Shown here piece by piece: positions 7,311 through 16,121 of a DNA stretch of 64,000 nucleotides. Each line of letters starts with the position of its first letter. The first letter of the stretch is position 1. The notes under the pieces were generated by a model, which made no database searches, was not told where the DNA came from, and worked only from the letters and a program-made list of their open reading frames with translations. Made by a program: the position numbers and the translations under genes. The DNA is from Caryophanon latum (GTDB taxonomy: Bacteria > Bacillota > Bacilli > Bacillales_A > Planococcaceae), in assembly GCF_001700325.1 (NCBI RefSeq), contig NZ_MATO01000078.1, positions 1 to 64,000 on the forward strand, in the 5' to 3' direction.

Positions 7311-8279
7311 CGGATGTAGCACATGCTCAATGTCGCGAAAATGTATCGTGCGGTCGCGTCCGTGCTGCTTTGCGTAATATAGCGCTCGGTCTGCTCGGTT
7401 AATGAGCATTGATTCGGTGTCACCTGCGCGGTATGTCGATACACCGATACTGATCGTCACGCGTTGCACATGATCAAATTCATACGTGCGTACAGCTTCA
7501 TTCACTGCATTTGATATAATGACCGCTTGCTCCTTAGCAATGTTCGGCAGCAATATAATAAACTCCTCACCACCGTATCTCGCTACGACGCCCTCTTCCC
7601 CGACGTGCTGCTTCATTAATGAGGCAATTTCTATTAATACGTAATCACCAACTTGATGTCCGTACGTATCATTTACTTTTTTGAAAAAATCGATATCTAA
7701 AATGCAAAGCGAAAATGCATCTTCCGTTTGCCCTGCCACCTCGACGAGTTCAGCCAAATAATGCTCAATGTAGCGGCGATTAAAAATGTTCGTTAGCTTG
7801 TCGGTATTCGTAATCATAACAAGCTCCTGCTGCTTTTTTTCAATTTCTGCATGTAGCTGCTGAAGCTTTGCAAGTGCCTGTGCTTGCTCCTCATTAACTT
7901 GCTCCAGTTTTTTAGCTATCGTACGAATTTCTTGCTCATATTCAATGCGCTTTGTCATCGACATTAAAATGCATACGACGTGTTCCTCTCCGTTATACAA
8001 CGTGCGCTTTGTATTAATCATAAGCGGAATTTGCACGCCGTCACTGCGCTCAAAATGCAAAACAAACTCCTCTACATGCCCATGCATATGAAGCTGCGGA
8101 TAAAAACTCGAATGGAAAATGAACTTATTCGTTGTCGACAAAAAGCGTTCTACATGCTCGCCAACAATGTCGTGCTCCTTCCTTTGTAGCAAATTGCAAA
8201 AAAACGTATTCGCATACGTAATGATGCCCTCCGAATTTAGCAACACGATACTGCAAGGTAACTGCTCGTATGTTAACAT
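7308..8279 (-). CDS. PAS-GGDEF protein, putative diguanylate cyclase paired with an RsbQ-type hydrolase
   Basis: A 323-aa soluble protein: PAS domain (about 1-115, SIVLLNSEGIITYANTFFC), a coiled coil (about 115-160, Gln/Glu rich) and a GGDEF domain (about 165-320). The active site reads RYGGEEF, which is compatible with cyclic di-GMP synthesis. Start ATG 8279 is 7 bases behind GAGAGGAGA; two longer in-frame starts are less well placed. It follows the RsbQ-like hydrolase gene by 28 bp. In B. subtilis RsbQ activates the PAS domain of the RsbP phosphatase; here the PAS domain drives a GGDEF output instead. The ligand carried by the hydrolase is unknown. Confidence 0.9.
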   Translation of the reverse strand: MLTYEQLPCSIVLLNSEGIITYANTFFCNLLQRKEHDIVGEHVERFLSTTNKFIFHSSFYPQLHMHGHVEEFVLHFERSDGVQIPLMINTKRTLYNGEEHVVCILMSMTKRIEYEQEIRTIAKKLEQVNEEQAQALAKLQQLHAEIEKKQQELVMITNTDKLTNIFNRRYIEHYLAELVEVAGQTEDAFSLCILDIDFFKKVNDTYGHQVGDYVLIEIASLMKQHVGEEGVVARYGGEEFIILLPNIAKEQAVIISNAVNEAVRTYEFDHVQRVTISIGVSTYRAGDTESMLINRADRALYYAKQHGRDRTIHFRDIEHVLHP

Positions 8280-8307
8280 GCTCATTCTCCTCTCTCGATG
8301 CAACTCA

Positions 8308-9087
8308 TTACACATGGTCTAATAAATGCTTAATCGTTAATACAGGGTGACTTAAATGCGGGTAATGCCCTCGCACATCTAAAAAGATTAGCTCACTGCT
8401 TGCTAAATGATCGTGTAAATATTGTGACGCCTCCATCGGTACGATAAAATCATCTTTACTTTGGAGCAGCACTGTTTTTACCGTGACGTCATGCAAATAC
8501 GCACGCACATCTGCTGTAAATGTCACTTCCGCAAACTCACGAGCAATGGCCGCATCATTTTGTTTAAAAGCCGTCTCTACTACTTTAGCCGATTCCTTAT
8601 CACTTGAAACGATTGGCGCTAAGTGACTTGCCCAGCCGTTAAAGTTCATTTCCATCATTTGAAACAGCACATTTAGCTCCTCTTGATTGAAGCCACCTAC
8701 ATAGCCATCATCATTTAAATAGCATGCCGATGAGCCAATCATAATGATTTTTTTAAATGCTTTTGGACGCTGTAATGACACAAGTATACCAATGACCCCA
8801 CTAATTGAATGCCCAACGAACGTCACCTGCTCAAGCTCATACGCATCGATAATATCAATAACATCTTGTACGTAGCCATTTAACGTACAATAGCGTTCTG
8901 TAGAATATGCGCTATAATCGGAGTTTCCTGCACCAACATAATCAAATAACAGCACGCGGCATTGCGCTAAAATTGGCGTTAATACGTATTGCCACGTTTG
9001 TTGATTGCTACCAAACCCGTGCGCAAACATGACGAGTTCATTCCCTTCTCCTTGTATACACACGTTGTTTCGTTGCTGAATGTTCAT
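8308..9087 (-). CDS. RsbQ-like alpha/beta hydrolase
   Basis: A 259-aa alpha/beta-hydrolase closely resembling RsbQ, the energy-stress sensor that works with a PAS-domain partner. The nucleophile elbow is GHSISG, the acid is in KDDFIVP and the histidine in RGHYPHLSHP. The N-terminus FAHGFGSNQQTWQYV forms the oxyanion region. RsbQ-type enzymes are thought to bind or make a small ligand that signals through PAS. Here the gene lies directly upstream of a PAS-GGDEF gene, indicating a two-gene sensing module. The start ATG 9087 is followed by MNIQQRNNV, as in RsbQ. Function as partner is inferred from gene order. Confidence 0.88.
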   Translation of the reverse strand: MNIQQRNNVCIQGEGNELVMFAHGFGSNQQTWQYVLTPILAQCRVLLFDYVGAGNSDYSAYSTERYCTLNGYVQDVIDIIDAYELEQVTFVGHSISGVIGILVSLQRPKAFKKIIMIGSSACYLNDDGYVGGFNQEELNVLFQMMEMNFNGWASHLAPIVSSDKESAKVVETAFKQNDAAIAREFAEVTFTADVRAYLHDVTVKTVLLQSKDDFIVPMEASQYLHDHLASSELIFLDVRGHYPHLSHPVLTIKHLLDHV

Positions 9088-9117
9088 GAAAGACCCCCTG
9101 TTTATTGGAAAATTTAT

Positions 9118-9301
9118 GGCTCTTCACCATAACTTGGGGTTGCTTTTCACGTCGAGGCAGGCTTTCCGCGGGCGCGGCTCAAGCCTCCTCGTCGTTCGTG
9201 CCTCACGACTGCGGGGTCTTGAGGCTCGCGCTTTTCCCGCTGGAGTCCGCCTCTCGTTTCAAGCAACTTTTATACGTCAACCCCAGCTTACGGTGATGAA
9301 C
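9118..9301. repeat. Interspersed mosaic repeat, family 2 (complete copy)
   Basis: Shell ends CTTCACCATAACTTGGGGTTG and CAACCCCAGCTTACGGTGATG form an imperfect inverted repeat. Between them is the shared GC-rich core (GGCTCAAGCCTCCTCG ... CGGGGTCTTGAGGC ... GGAGTCCGCC). A copy lacking that core lies at 25388-25480. Confidence 0.8.
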
Positions 9302-9377
9302 CAAATTTATTTATCTATCCTTATAAAAAGTATATAAAAAAATAACATTAAAAACGAGCTACAGTTTCGAAATAGCA

Positions 9378-10292
9378 TTATTTTAATAATTCATCGATCC
9401 AAAGTTGTACTTTTAAACCTTCTTCAAACGTTACGACATTCGTCTCGCTCGCACACGCATCAAGAAACGTAAACGTCGCGGGCTGTACTGCTACTTCGAC
9501 TTCTGCTGTTTGTGCCGTCGTCTCAAGCAATTGTCCCCAGTTGCGAATGATCATCGACTTGTTCGTGCCGTACACTTTGTAGTCAATGCGCTCTTGCTGT
9601 GCGATGCCGGCTACTCCGTTAACGAGCATCGGAATGCCACTTGCTGTATGCATTAATGCGCTCACTGCTGTTTCACAAAGCGCTTCATTTGCTGGGTACT
9701 GCGTCGCATGCGCATCAATTGCGACGTCGCCAAAAATGTGATGCGTCAGCTGCAAGTAATGCGGGAAAATTTCGCGGATGAAGCCACCTTGCTCACGCGT
9801 TGCAATCCACGGGTTTTGCTGCCACGGACGCGGCCAAACTGGAAAGTGCGTATGCAGCTCAATGCGAACGATGTCACCGAGTTCACCTCGTTGCACCGCC
9901 TCTTTTAAACGCGCTACGACTGGACTGTACATCATCGGAAAATGCATTGCGGTCGTCACATACTTCGCCGCTTCGACCATTGCTTCTCCGTCTGCTGCAT
10001 CGTGCGCAAGTGGCTTTTCGCATAAAACGTTGAAGCCTCGCTTTGCCGCTTCGCTCGTTAAACTTGCGTGGCTCACAGGTGGCGTGCCGATGTACACCCA
10101 ATCTGGATTTGTCGCAAATAATGCGTCGAGTGAATCGACTGCTTGTACATCATATTTCGCCGCCATTTGTTGCAAGCGCTCCGTATTTTCGTCAAAAATG
10201 GCGGTAATTGCGCTACCGTCGTGCTGAATAATTTGTTGAATAATGCGTTCTCCTACGACACCTGTGCCGATAATTGCGTATGTTGTTGTCAT
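9378..10292 (-). CDS. Gfo/Idh/MocA-family NAD(P)-dependent oxidoreductase
   Basis: A 304-aa dehydrogenase of unknown substrate, probably a sugar or inositol derivative. It has an N-terminal Rossmann fold (TTTYAIIGTGVVGERIIQQI), the conserved motif CEKPLAHDAADGE with the catalytic lysine of the EKP motif, and a C-terminal alpha/beta domain. Start ATG 10292 follows CGGAGGA by 5 bases; a much longer upstream frame runs into an interspersed repeat and is not real. It is a single gene between two repeats, with no pathway neighbours that would reveal its substrate. Confidence 0.88.
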   Translation of the reverse strand: MTTTYAIIGTGVVGERIIQQIIQHDGSAITAIFDENTERLQQMAAKYDVQAVDSLDALFATNPDWVYIGTPPVSHASLTSEAAKRGFNVLCEKPLAHDAADGEAMVEAAKYVTTAMHFPMMYSPVVARLKEAVQRGELGDIVRIELHTHFPVWPRPWQQNPWIATREQGGFIREIFPHYLQLTHHIFGDVAIDAHATQYPANEALCETAVSALMHTASGIPMLVNGVAGIAQQERIDYKVYGTNKSMIIRNWGQLLETTAQTAEVEVAVQPATFTFLDACASETNVVTFEEGLKVQLWIDELLK

Positions 10293-10340
10293 GATGTTCC
10301 TCCGATTTGTTAGTGATAATATCATACGTGTCGATGATCG

Positions 10341-10503
10341 CGCTGTTGGCTCGCTTTCTTGGGGCTCGGGGGCGAACACGATGTTTGTTCTGAAGGTGGT
10401 GACTCGTGTAGTGGCGTTCACCACCTTCCTCAAGCCTCCTCACCGCTAGCGATTGCGGGGTCTTGAGGCACAAGCTTTTCTCCAAGGAGTCTCGCCATGC
10501 GCT
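10341..10503. repeat. Interspersed mosaic repeat (core plus hairpin module, no clear shell)
   Basis: Contains the hairpin module with a stem GAAGGTGGTGA / TCACCACCTTC and the core CTCAAGCCTCCTCACCG ... GCGGGGTCTTGAGGC ... AAGGAGTCTCGCC. The TGTTGATTAGCCA ends are absent. Confidence 0.75.
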
Positions 10504-10564
10504 TCCATCAACCGCCTTATCCTTTTTCTCACCGCATAGCATAACTGCTATAACTATACAACAA

Positions 10565-10604
10565 TGAAAAAGGATTGCCCGAAAATGACTTCTCGGACAA
10601 TCCT
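10565..10604 (-). terminator. Terminator of mqo
   Basis: On the minus strand, AGGATTGTCCGA ... TCGGGCAATCCT is followed by TTTTTC. It lies just beyond the mqo stop. Confidence 0.85.
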
Positions 10605-10609
10605 ATATA

Positions 10610-12082
10610 TTATTTAAGCTTTAACGTTTTTTCAGCGTCTTCTTTTACAGCCGCTAATAAATCTGTGTTTTCAACTAAAGAAATGCCGTATGAAGGAACC
10701 ATTTCTTTAATTTTATTTTCCCAAGCAGGTAATTGCTCTGGGAAACATTTGCCGATAATGTCTAACATTACTTTAACAGCAGTAGATGCACCTGGAGAAG
10801 CTCCTAATAATGCTGCTACAGAACCGTCTTGAGAAGTGATGACTTCTGTACCGAATTGTAATGTACCTTTACCTTGTGGTGTATCTTTAATTACTTGTAC
10901 ACGTTGACCAGCAACTACGATATCCCAGTCTTTTGCTTGTGCAGTTGGAATGAAATCACGTAATTCTTCAATGCGTTGATCTTTATTTAACATTAACTGT
11001 TGCACTAAGTATTTCGTTAAGCCCATTTCTTTTGCGCCACAAGCTAACATTGTGAATAAGTTGTTCGGTTTTACAGATGTAACTAAGTCCATGTTTGAAC
11101 CAGTTTTTAAGAACTTCGGAGAGAAGCCTGCGAATGGTCCGAATAATAATGAACGTTTGCCGTCGATGAAGCGAGTATCTAAGTGAGGTACTGACATCGG
11201 AGGAGCTCCAACTGCCGCTTTACCGTATACTTTTGCGAAATGCTTATCAACGATTTCTTCGTTTTTACATACTAAGAAGATACCAGATACAGGGAATCCA
11301 CCGATTTGTTTTGATTCAGGAATCGCTGTTTGTTGTAATAAGTGTAAGCTCTTACCACCAGCGCCGATGAATACGAATTTCGCAGTGTGGTATTCTACTT
11401 TACCTTCTGCTTCGTTTTTCACTTTTAATTCCCAACGACCGTCGTTTGTACGTTTAATGTTTTCTACAGAGTGCTTGTAGTTTACAGAAACGCCGCTTTG
11501 TTGTAATTGATCTGTTAATACACGAGTTAACTCACCGAAGTTTACGTCCGTACCGCCATCGATTTTTGTCGCTGCGATTTTGTCGTTTGCTGGACGGTTT
11601 TCCATCATTAATGGCATCCATTGTTTTAATACTTCGTGGTCTTCTGAGAACTCCATACCTTCGAATAGTTTATATTCAGATAACGCTGCAAAACGTTTCT
11701 TTAAAAACTCGATGTTATTTTCACCGCGTACCATACTCATATGTGGTAAAGGTTGAATGAAGTCGCTCGGCTGTTTAATTAAGCCTTTTTTCGTTAAGTA
11801 AGACCAAAATTGTAATGATAATTGGAATTGCTCGTTAATGTTGATCGCTTTTGAAACGTCTACTTTCCCGTCTTTTTCAGGTGTGTAGTTTAATTCACAT
11901 AACGCTGCGTGACCAGTACCAGCATTGTTCCACTCGTTTGAACTTTCTTCACCAGCTTTGTCTAGCTTTTCGAATACTTTAATGTTCCACTCAGGTGCTA
12001 ATTCTTTTAACATTGTTCCTAATGTCGCACTCATAATACCTGCGCCGATTAAGATAACATCCGTTTGTTTTTGATTGCTCAT
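10610..12082 (-). CDS. mqo: Malate:quinone oxidoreductase
   Basis: Peripheral membrane FAD enzyme that oxidises malate to oxaloacetate and passes electrons to quinone. The 490-aa length is typical. The FAD site [15 protein letters not shown] and the diagnostic stretch [20 protein letters not shown] are present, as is GGKSLHLLQ and the C-terminal [14 protein letters not shown] 12082 follows GAGGA by about 10 bases. A cre-like site overlaps the promoter, suggesting repression by CcpA on good carbon sources. Codon use is notably A/T-ending compared with neighbours, as expected for a highly expressed gene. It complements fumC in the TCA cycle. Confidence 0.97.
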   Translation of the reverse strand: MSNQKQTDVILIGAGIMSATLGTMLKELAPEWNIKVFEKLDKAGEESSNEWNNAGTGHAALCELNYTPEKDGKVDVSKAININEQFQLSLQFWSYLTKKGLIKQPSDFIQPLPHMSMVRGENNIEFLKKRFAALSEYKLFEGMEFSEDHEVLKQWMPLMMENRPANDKIAATKIDGGTDVNFGELTRVLTDQLQQSGVSVNYKHSVENIKRTNDGRWELKVKNEAEGKVEYHTAKFVFIGAGGKSLHLLQQTAIPESKQIGGFPVSGIFLVCKNEEIVDKHFAKVYGKAAVGAPPMSVPHLDTRFIDGKRSLLFGPFAGFSPKFLKTGSNMDLVTSVKPNNLFTMLACGAKEMGLTKYLVQQLMLNKDQRIEELRDFIPTAQAKDWDIVVAGQRVQVIKDTPQGKGTLQFGTEVITSQDGSVAALLGASPGASTAVKVMLDIIGKCFPEQLPAWENKIKEMVPSYGISLVENTDLLAAVKEDAEKTLKLK

Positions 12083-12216
12083 GTTCTGACCATCCTCATA
12101 GTTATTATTTACTCAAAACAAGGTGGTACTCCCTCGATAACCGCCCTATTTTGGCTTTCTTCTATAAACGTAACGACGAAACTGCTCAATTACAATTATA
12201 AATCGCTCTGTTGCAT

Positions 12217-12254
12217 ATTATATAATAGTTAAACGCCTTTTGAAAGCGCTTGAA
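12217..12254 (-). promoter_or_regulatory. mqo promoter with an overlapping cre-like site
   Basis: On the minus strand, -10 TATAAT (12222-12217) lies 18 bp from a weak -35 TTTCAA (12246-12241). TGAAAGCGCTTGAA (12241-12254) matches the catabolite-responsive element TGAAAGCGCTTTCA at 12 of 14 positions. The 5' leader is about 130 nt. The rest of 12083-12531 holds no gene. Confidence 0.6.
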
Positions 12255-12337
12255 ATTGAGATAAATGTCGACAATTACGCTGCTTAATTTATTCATTTCA
12301 TATAAACATGTACAACTGACACGCATTAAAGTAAAAC

Positions 12338-12365
12338 TAAAAAAGGATATGAAATAACACATCCT
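12338..12365 (-). terminator. Putative terminator downstream of the panE-like gene
   Basis: On the minus strand, AGGATGTG-TTATTT-CATATCCT is followed by TTTTT. It is about 165 bp beyond the stop, so the assignment is moderate. Confidence 0.5.
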
Positions 12366-12531
12366 ATAATCTTTTCAATTCTAAGTTTTTTTAGCATCGT
12401 TTTCAATAACGTTTTGAGAAATAACTGAATTTTCGAGTTTACAAAGAAAATATCGCACTCATTCAGCATTTAAAATCACAATTCCCTTAAAAAATGTTTA
12501 TTTATTGTTTTTTAAGTCAAAAATCCTTTGC

Positions 12532-13455
12532 TCACTCATTTGTAGGCGTACCGTGTGCATAAGGCTGTAAAATACCATAAACTGTCGCAATTGTCGGTAC
12601 TGTAACGTCGTGCTTTTGTGCTATTCGCAGCGCCCCACCATGTAAATGCTCGACTTCTAGCGGTAAACCTTTACGTAAATCTTGATGCATCGAGGACGTC
12701 ACGTCGCCTTTGAATTTCTCTAGGCGGCTCGCTTCCTTTTCAATTTCATCTGCTGTAAATGAAACACCTTCTAGCTGAGCAAGCTGCGCCAATTCACGCA
12801 CAATTGTTTTTGCCACGTTTAACGTCGCTTCGTGCTGCATGCTGCTTGCTGGTTGTTGCGTCGTACTTGTAATGCCTGAAAACGCTGCAATGAGCATATA
12901 CTTTTTCCACATGCCTTTTACAATATCGCTCTGTGCGACAACATTTGTATGCATGCGCTCACTCATCGCTGCCAGTTCGTCAACGATTGGCTGCTGCTCT
13001 GCTGCTAATGCGCCAATTTGAATGTTGCTTCCTTTACTTGAATGAATGATGTGCCCTTGTTCATTTAGCGTAGCGATAATCGATGCAAAGCCACCGATCA
13101 CGCGATGTTCCCCAAGTGACTTTCGCAATAACGTAACGTGCTCGATACCATTTAGTAACGGTAGCACGTATGCGTTCGTTTTATTCGCAAGCTCCACAAT
13201 TTGCGGCAGCGCGTCTTTAAAATGATACCCTTTTACAGCAACAATGATAACGTCTGCTGCTGTTACATCATTCACTGTTGTTGCAGTGTGCACATGTGCA
13301 TGAAAGTTTCCTTCTGGGCTTTCAATCGTTAAACCGTTCGCTAGCTGTGCCGCACGACGCTCGCGTACGAAAAATGTTACGTTCGCACCCGCTTCCGCAA
13401 AGCGCCCACCGAAATACGCTCCGATCGCACCTGCACCATATACAATAATGTTCAT
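12532..13455 (-). CDS. Ketopantoate reductase family protein (PanE/ApbA-like)
   Basis: A 307-aa NADPH-dependent reductase of the PanE/ApbA family, which reduces 2-dehydropantoate to pantoate in coenzyme A synthesis. The N-terminal dinucleotide site is IIVYGAGAIGAYFGGRFAEAG; the middle contains VKGYHF with the family's catalytic lysine and PLLNGIEHV; the C-terminal helical domain has SSMHQDLRKGLPLEVEHLHG, a strong family signature. Start ATG 13455 follows AAGGGGGAGA. Bacillales often carry several paralogues and no pantothenate genes are nearby, so the symbol is left open. Confidence 0.88.
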   Translation of the reverse strand: MNIIVYGAGAIGAYFGGRFAEAGANVTFFVRERRAAQLANGLTIESPEGNFHAHVHTATTVNDVTAADVIIVAVKGYHFKDALPQIVELANKTNAYVLPLLNGIEHVTLLRKSLGEHRVIGGFASIIATLNEQGHIIHSSKGSNIQIGALAAEQQPIVDELAAMSERMHTNVVAQSDIVKGMWKKYMLIAAFSGITSTTQQPASSMQHEATLNVAKTIVRELAQLAQLEGVSFTADEIEKEASRLEKFKGDVTSSMHQDLRKGLPLEVEHLHGGALRIAQKHDVTVPTIATVYGILQPYAHGTPTNE

Positions 13456-13718
13456 ACATTCTCCCCCTTGTATACATTGTTTCTCTCTACTTCCTAGCAT
13501 ATATGTTTTTTCGTGAAGTCGCACTTGTTTCTGTCGTAAATCTTTTTAGCAGTATGTATAAATATTTGGATGCTGGCTGTTCTTTCATTCCAAAATGATT
13601 CCTTCTTTACGTTATGTTCAAAAGTTCAATCTCTATAAATGTTTTCACAAAAAGTGTTTATTCACGTAACTTGCTCGCTTTTATGTTACAGTTAAAAAAA
13701 AGGAAAAGAGAGTATACG

Positions 13719-14099
13719 ATGATTGAAATTAAAACTTCTAAATTAAGTGACGGCGAATTTAACCGCGGCGTTTTTGCAACACAAAACATTAAAAAAGGCG
13801 AAATGATTCACCAAGCACCAGTAATCGCCTATCCGAACGAGCAGCACGAGCATATTGAAAAAACATTGTTAGAGGACTATGCATTTGAATATGGTATTCA
13901 CCATTCTGCCATTTTACTAGGATATGGTATGCTGTTTAACCATTCATACACACCAAATGCAACGTATGACATTAACTTTGATAACCACACATTCGATTTC
14001 TTTGCGTACACAGACATTACAGCGGGCGAAGAAATTTTAATTAACTATAATGGTGAAGTCGATAACGAAGACCCACTTTGGTTCAATAAAGAAGATTAA
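13719..14099 (+). CDS. SET-domain protein (putative lysine methyltransferase)
   Basis: A 126-aa protein consisting of a SET domain only. Conserved pieces are RGVFATQNIKKGEMI at the N-terminus, the LFNHSYTPNA motif of the pseudoknot (classical NHS) and ITAGEEILINYNGE at the end. SET domains transfer a methyl group from S-adenosylmethionine to lysine; bacterial targets are mostly unknown. Start ATG 13719 lies behind AAAAGGAAAAGAGAG. An in-frame extension to 13614 lacks a ribosome site. It is a single-gene unit closed by its own terminator. Confidence 0.85.
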   Translation: MIEIKTSKLSDGEFNRGVFATQNIKKGEMIHQAPVIAYPNEQHEHIEKTLLEDYAFEYGIHHSAILLGYGMLFNHSYTPNATYDINFDNHTFDFFAYTDITAGEEILINYNGEVDNEDPLWFNKED

Positions 14100-14100
14100 C

Positions 14101-14140
14101 AAAAAAGCTAAGGTGCGAACAATTGCCCTTAGCTTTTTGT
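14101..14140 (+). terminator. Terminator after the SET-domain gene
   Basis: AAAAAGCTAAGG ... CCTTAGCTTTTT stem followed by T-run. Confidence 0.85.
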
Positions 14141-14221
14141 CATCTATTTCATGTTTGAAAATGACTATAATGTCGGTACAGTATACATATACTTTTGACA
14201 CTAAAGAATGGATTTGAGTGC

Positions 14222-15625
14222 ATGAAAAAACTATTCACAATTGAACAACAGCAGCAACATTTCGAAATCGGAAAAGACGCCTTTTTAAACGGACGGTATG
14301 ACGAAGCGGAAATGAATTTGCGTCTCGTAATCGAAAGCGCCTTTCAAAATAACGATTACAGCACATATGTGAGTGCGCTTATTTATTTGAACCGCACGTT
14401 TATTAACACTGCGCAAATTCAAGAAATGTATACGTCGCTACTCATTTTACAGTCGCTCATTAAGCAGCACGGTACGACCGAAGATTATTTTTTCTACAAG
14501 CTGCAACAAGCAATCTTTAACAACTATTACTCAATCGGCGATGCGCTTCAGCAATTTGAAGAGCTGTTTGAGGAAGTACTACAAGTAGAGGACGAAAATA
14601 CCGTTTTATTTTTAATCGGCAGCAACTTATTGTTTACATACTGTGAGCGAAATGAAATGGATAAAGGCATTACGCTTTATTACAAGCTGCTCGATTTAGT
14701 TGAGCGATACGACTGCCCGAACAAAATGACGCGCTTCATGCATCACGTTTATGCTTTTTTATTATTTTACGGCAAAAAAGATTGGGCAATGTGCGCTCAC
14801 ATTATGCATGAAATCGATACAGACGAGCGAATTACAATTGTCGATAGCTTCGCGTACTTATACGACATTTGCGCAGCGCTACTAAAAATTCAGCTCGGTG
14901 AAATCGATGAAGCAAAGCAGCTGTTTAGCGATACGTTAAAAACGGTGAATCATTTAGCCCACGTTCGTCACGAGCTAAAGCTATGGATTGATGCACTGCG
15001 CGAGCTGCATTTATACGAGGATATCGTGCATTACCAAACGATTATGATTGATATTTTGGAAACGGAATACGCAAGCGAAGTCGGCAAAGTGCGCAAACAA
15101 TCGATGAAAGAAATGTCGCGTCAGTTTTATGAAGGGCAGCTTTTCGTCGATCAGCTCACAAACGTAAAAAACCGCAACTTTTACGAAAACTTACTCGCAA
15201 AGCAGCAGCGCGTGAAAAACTATACAGTAGTCGTGCTCGATATCGACCGCTTCAAGTCCATTAACGATACATATGGACATATCGTTGGCGATCAAGCAAT
15301 TAAATGCATCGCCTCTCATTTGCTCAACTGGACACCAAGACATGATATTTCCGTTGTGCGTTACGGAGGCGATGAATTTATTTTATTAATTCCATACCGC
15401 TATGAGGAAATAAAACATTTCATTAAGCAGTTGCATGACCTCATTTTAACAACACCGTTTTACATTCCAAAAACGAATGAGCACATTTTTTTATCGATTA
15501 GTATGGGTGTTGGCTATACCGGAAATGCGTATTATTCAATTGAAGATTTATTCGAAATTGCTGATACGGCTATTTACGAGGCGAAAAAAACACGATCGAC
15601 AATTGTCGCTACAGCATCTTCTTAA
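14222..15625 (+). CDS. TPR-like / GGDEF diguanylate cyclase
   Basis: A 467-aa soluble protein. The first 300 residues are a helical-repeat region resembling tetratricopeptide repeats (for example GKDAFLNGRYDEAEMNLRL at about 15). The C-terminal 160 residues form a GGDEF domain with active site RYGGDEF and the usual DIDRFKSINDTYGH and ADTAIYEAKK motifs. This supports synthesis of cyclic di-GMP. No membrane segment is seen. ATG 14222 is preferred although the ribosome site is weak; a TTG at 14195 is the only longer option. Its 3' end overlaps the convergent crtO gene by 17 bp. Confidence 0.88.
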   Translation: MKKLFTIEQQQQHFEIGKDAFLNGRYDEAEMNLRLVIESAFQNNDYSTYVSALIYLNRTFINTAQIQEMYTSLLILQSLIKQHGTTEDYFFYKLQQAIFNNYYSIGDALQQFEELFEEVLQVEDENTVLFLIGSNLLFTYCERNEMDKGITLYYKLLDLVERYDCPNKMTRFMHHVYAFLLFYGKKDWAMCAHIMHEIDTDERITIVDSFAYLYDICAALLKIQLGEIDEAKQLFSDTLKTVNHLAHVRHELKLWIDALRELHLYEDIVHYQTIMIDILETEYASEVGKVRKQSMKEMSRQFYEGQLFVDQLTNVKNRNFYENLLAKQQRVKNYTVVVLDIDRFKSINDTYGHIVGDQAIKCIASHLLNWTPRHDISVVRYGGDEFILLIPYRYEEIKHFIKQLHDLILTTPFYIPKTNEHIFLSISMGVGYTGNAYYSIEDLFEIADTAIYEAKKTRSTIVATASS

Positions 15626-16109
15626 TGAGAAGGTGCTTTTTTTCGTCACGATGCGAAATGCGTTCAAGACGTCCGCGATTGTAGCGTTGCGTCATAATAA
15701 ACGGCACGTTCACTAACAAAGCATACGCGACGTTCACCCATGCCGCCCACGCTGGATTCCAAATAAAAAATAGAGGCGTTGGTAGTAGAAGAAGCCAATG
15801 TGTCAGCTCCGCACGCTTCGTCTCTGCCGCAAACACGACTAAATCGTGCGCAGTCGTCCCGTGCAAATGACGTTTATTGTAGCTTTTTTTCACGATCGAT
15901 GAGCCATCAATTAAATGCTTTTTCCATTGCTTCACGTGAAACAATTGTTGCCAAAGCTCGCCGTGTTGCTCCCACTTATATATGCGTAGAACGTCGCGTG
16001 TAAAAAAACGAAGCGGCATAAAAAAGCAAAGTAATGAAAGTGAAATATGAAAAAAGAGCCACGCTACACCGTTTATAACGATAAGTCCTAGTAATTCTGT
16101 AAACGTCAT
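15609..16109 (-). CDS. crtO: Glycosyl-4,4'-diaponeurosporenoate acyltransferase
   Basis: Membrane acyltransferase that adds a fatty acid to the glucose of the C30 carotenoid, the last step to staphyloxanthin-like pigments. The 166-aa length equals that of staphylococcal CrtO. The shared pattern includes KWEQHGELW, the sequence KHLIDGSS, NKRHLHGT, ETKRAELTHW and VNVPFIMTQRYNRGRL. There are hydrophobic segments near residues 5-30 and 100-140. It follows crtQ by 12 bp, with ribosome site GGGCGGAGC. A parS-like site (15928-15943) lies within it. It overlaps the convergent GGDEF gene at its end. Confidence 0.9.
   Translation of the reverse strand: MTFTELLGLIVINGVAWLFFHISLSLLCFFMPLRFFTRDVLRIYKWEQHGELWQQLFHVKQWKKHLIDGSSIVKKSYNKRHLHGTTAHDLVVFAAETKRAELTHWLLLLPTPLFFIWNPAWAAWVNVAYALLVNVPFIMTQRYNRGRLERISHRDEKKHLLIKKML
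15613..15643 (+). terminator. Terminator of the TPR/GGDEF gene, embedded in the gene ends
   Basis: AGCATCTTCT-TAATG-AGAAGGTGCT followed by seven T. The stem uses the last codons of the GGDEF gene and the stop of crtO. Confidence 0.8.
15928..15943. promoter_or_regulatory. parS-like site inside crtO
   Basis: TGCTTCACGTGAAACA matches the parS consensus TGTTTCACGTGAAACA at 15 of 16 positions, so it is a probable ParB binding site about 43 kb left of oriC. Confidence 0.75.
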
Positions 16110-16121
16110 ATGCTCCGCCCC

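Noticed and set aside
9080-9337. Open frames running through the interspersed repeats (also at 1977-2210, 21356-21618, 27132-27362)
   Set aside because: They are GC-rich repeat sequence without ribosome sites and with no protein similarity; frames differ between copies.
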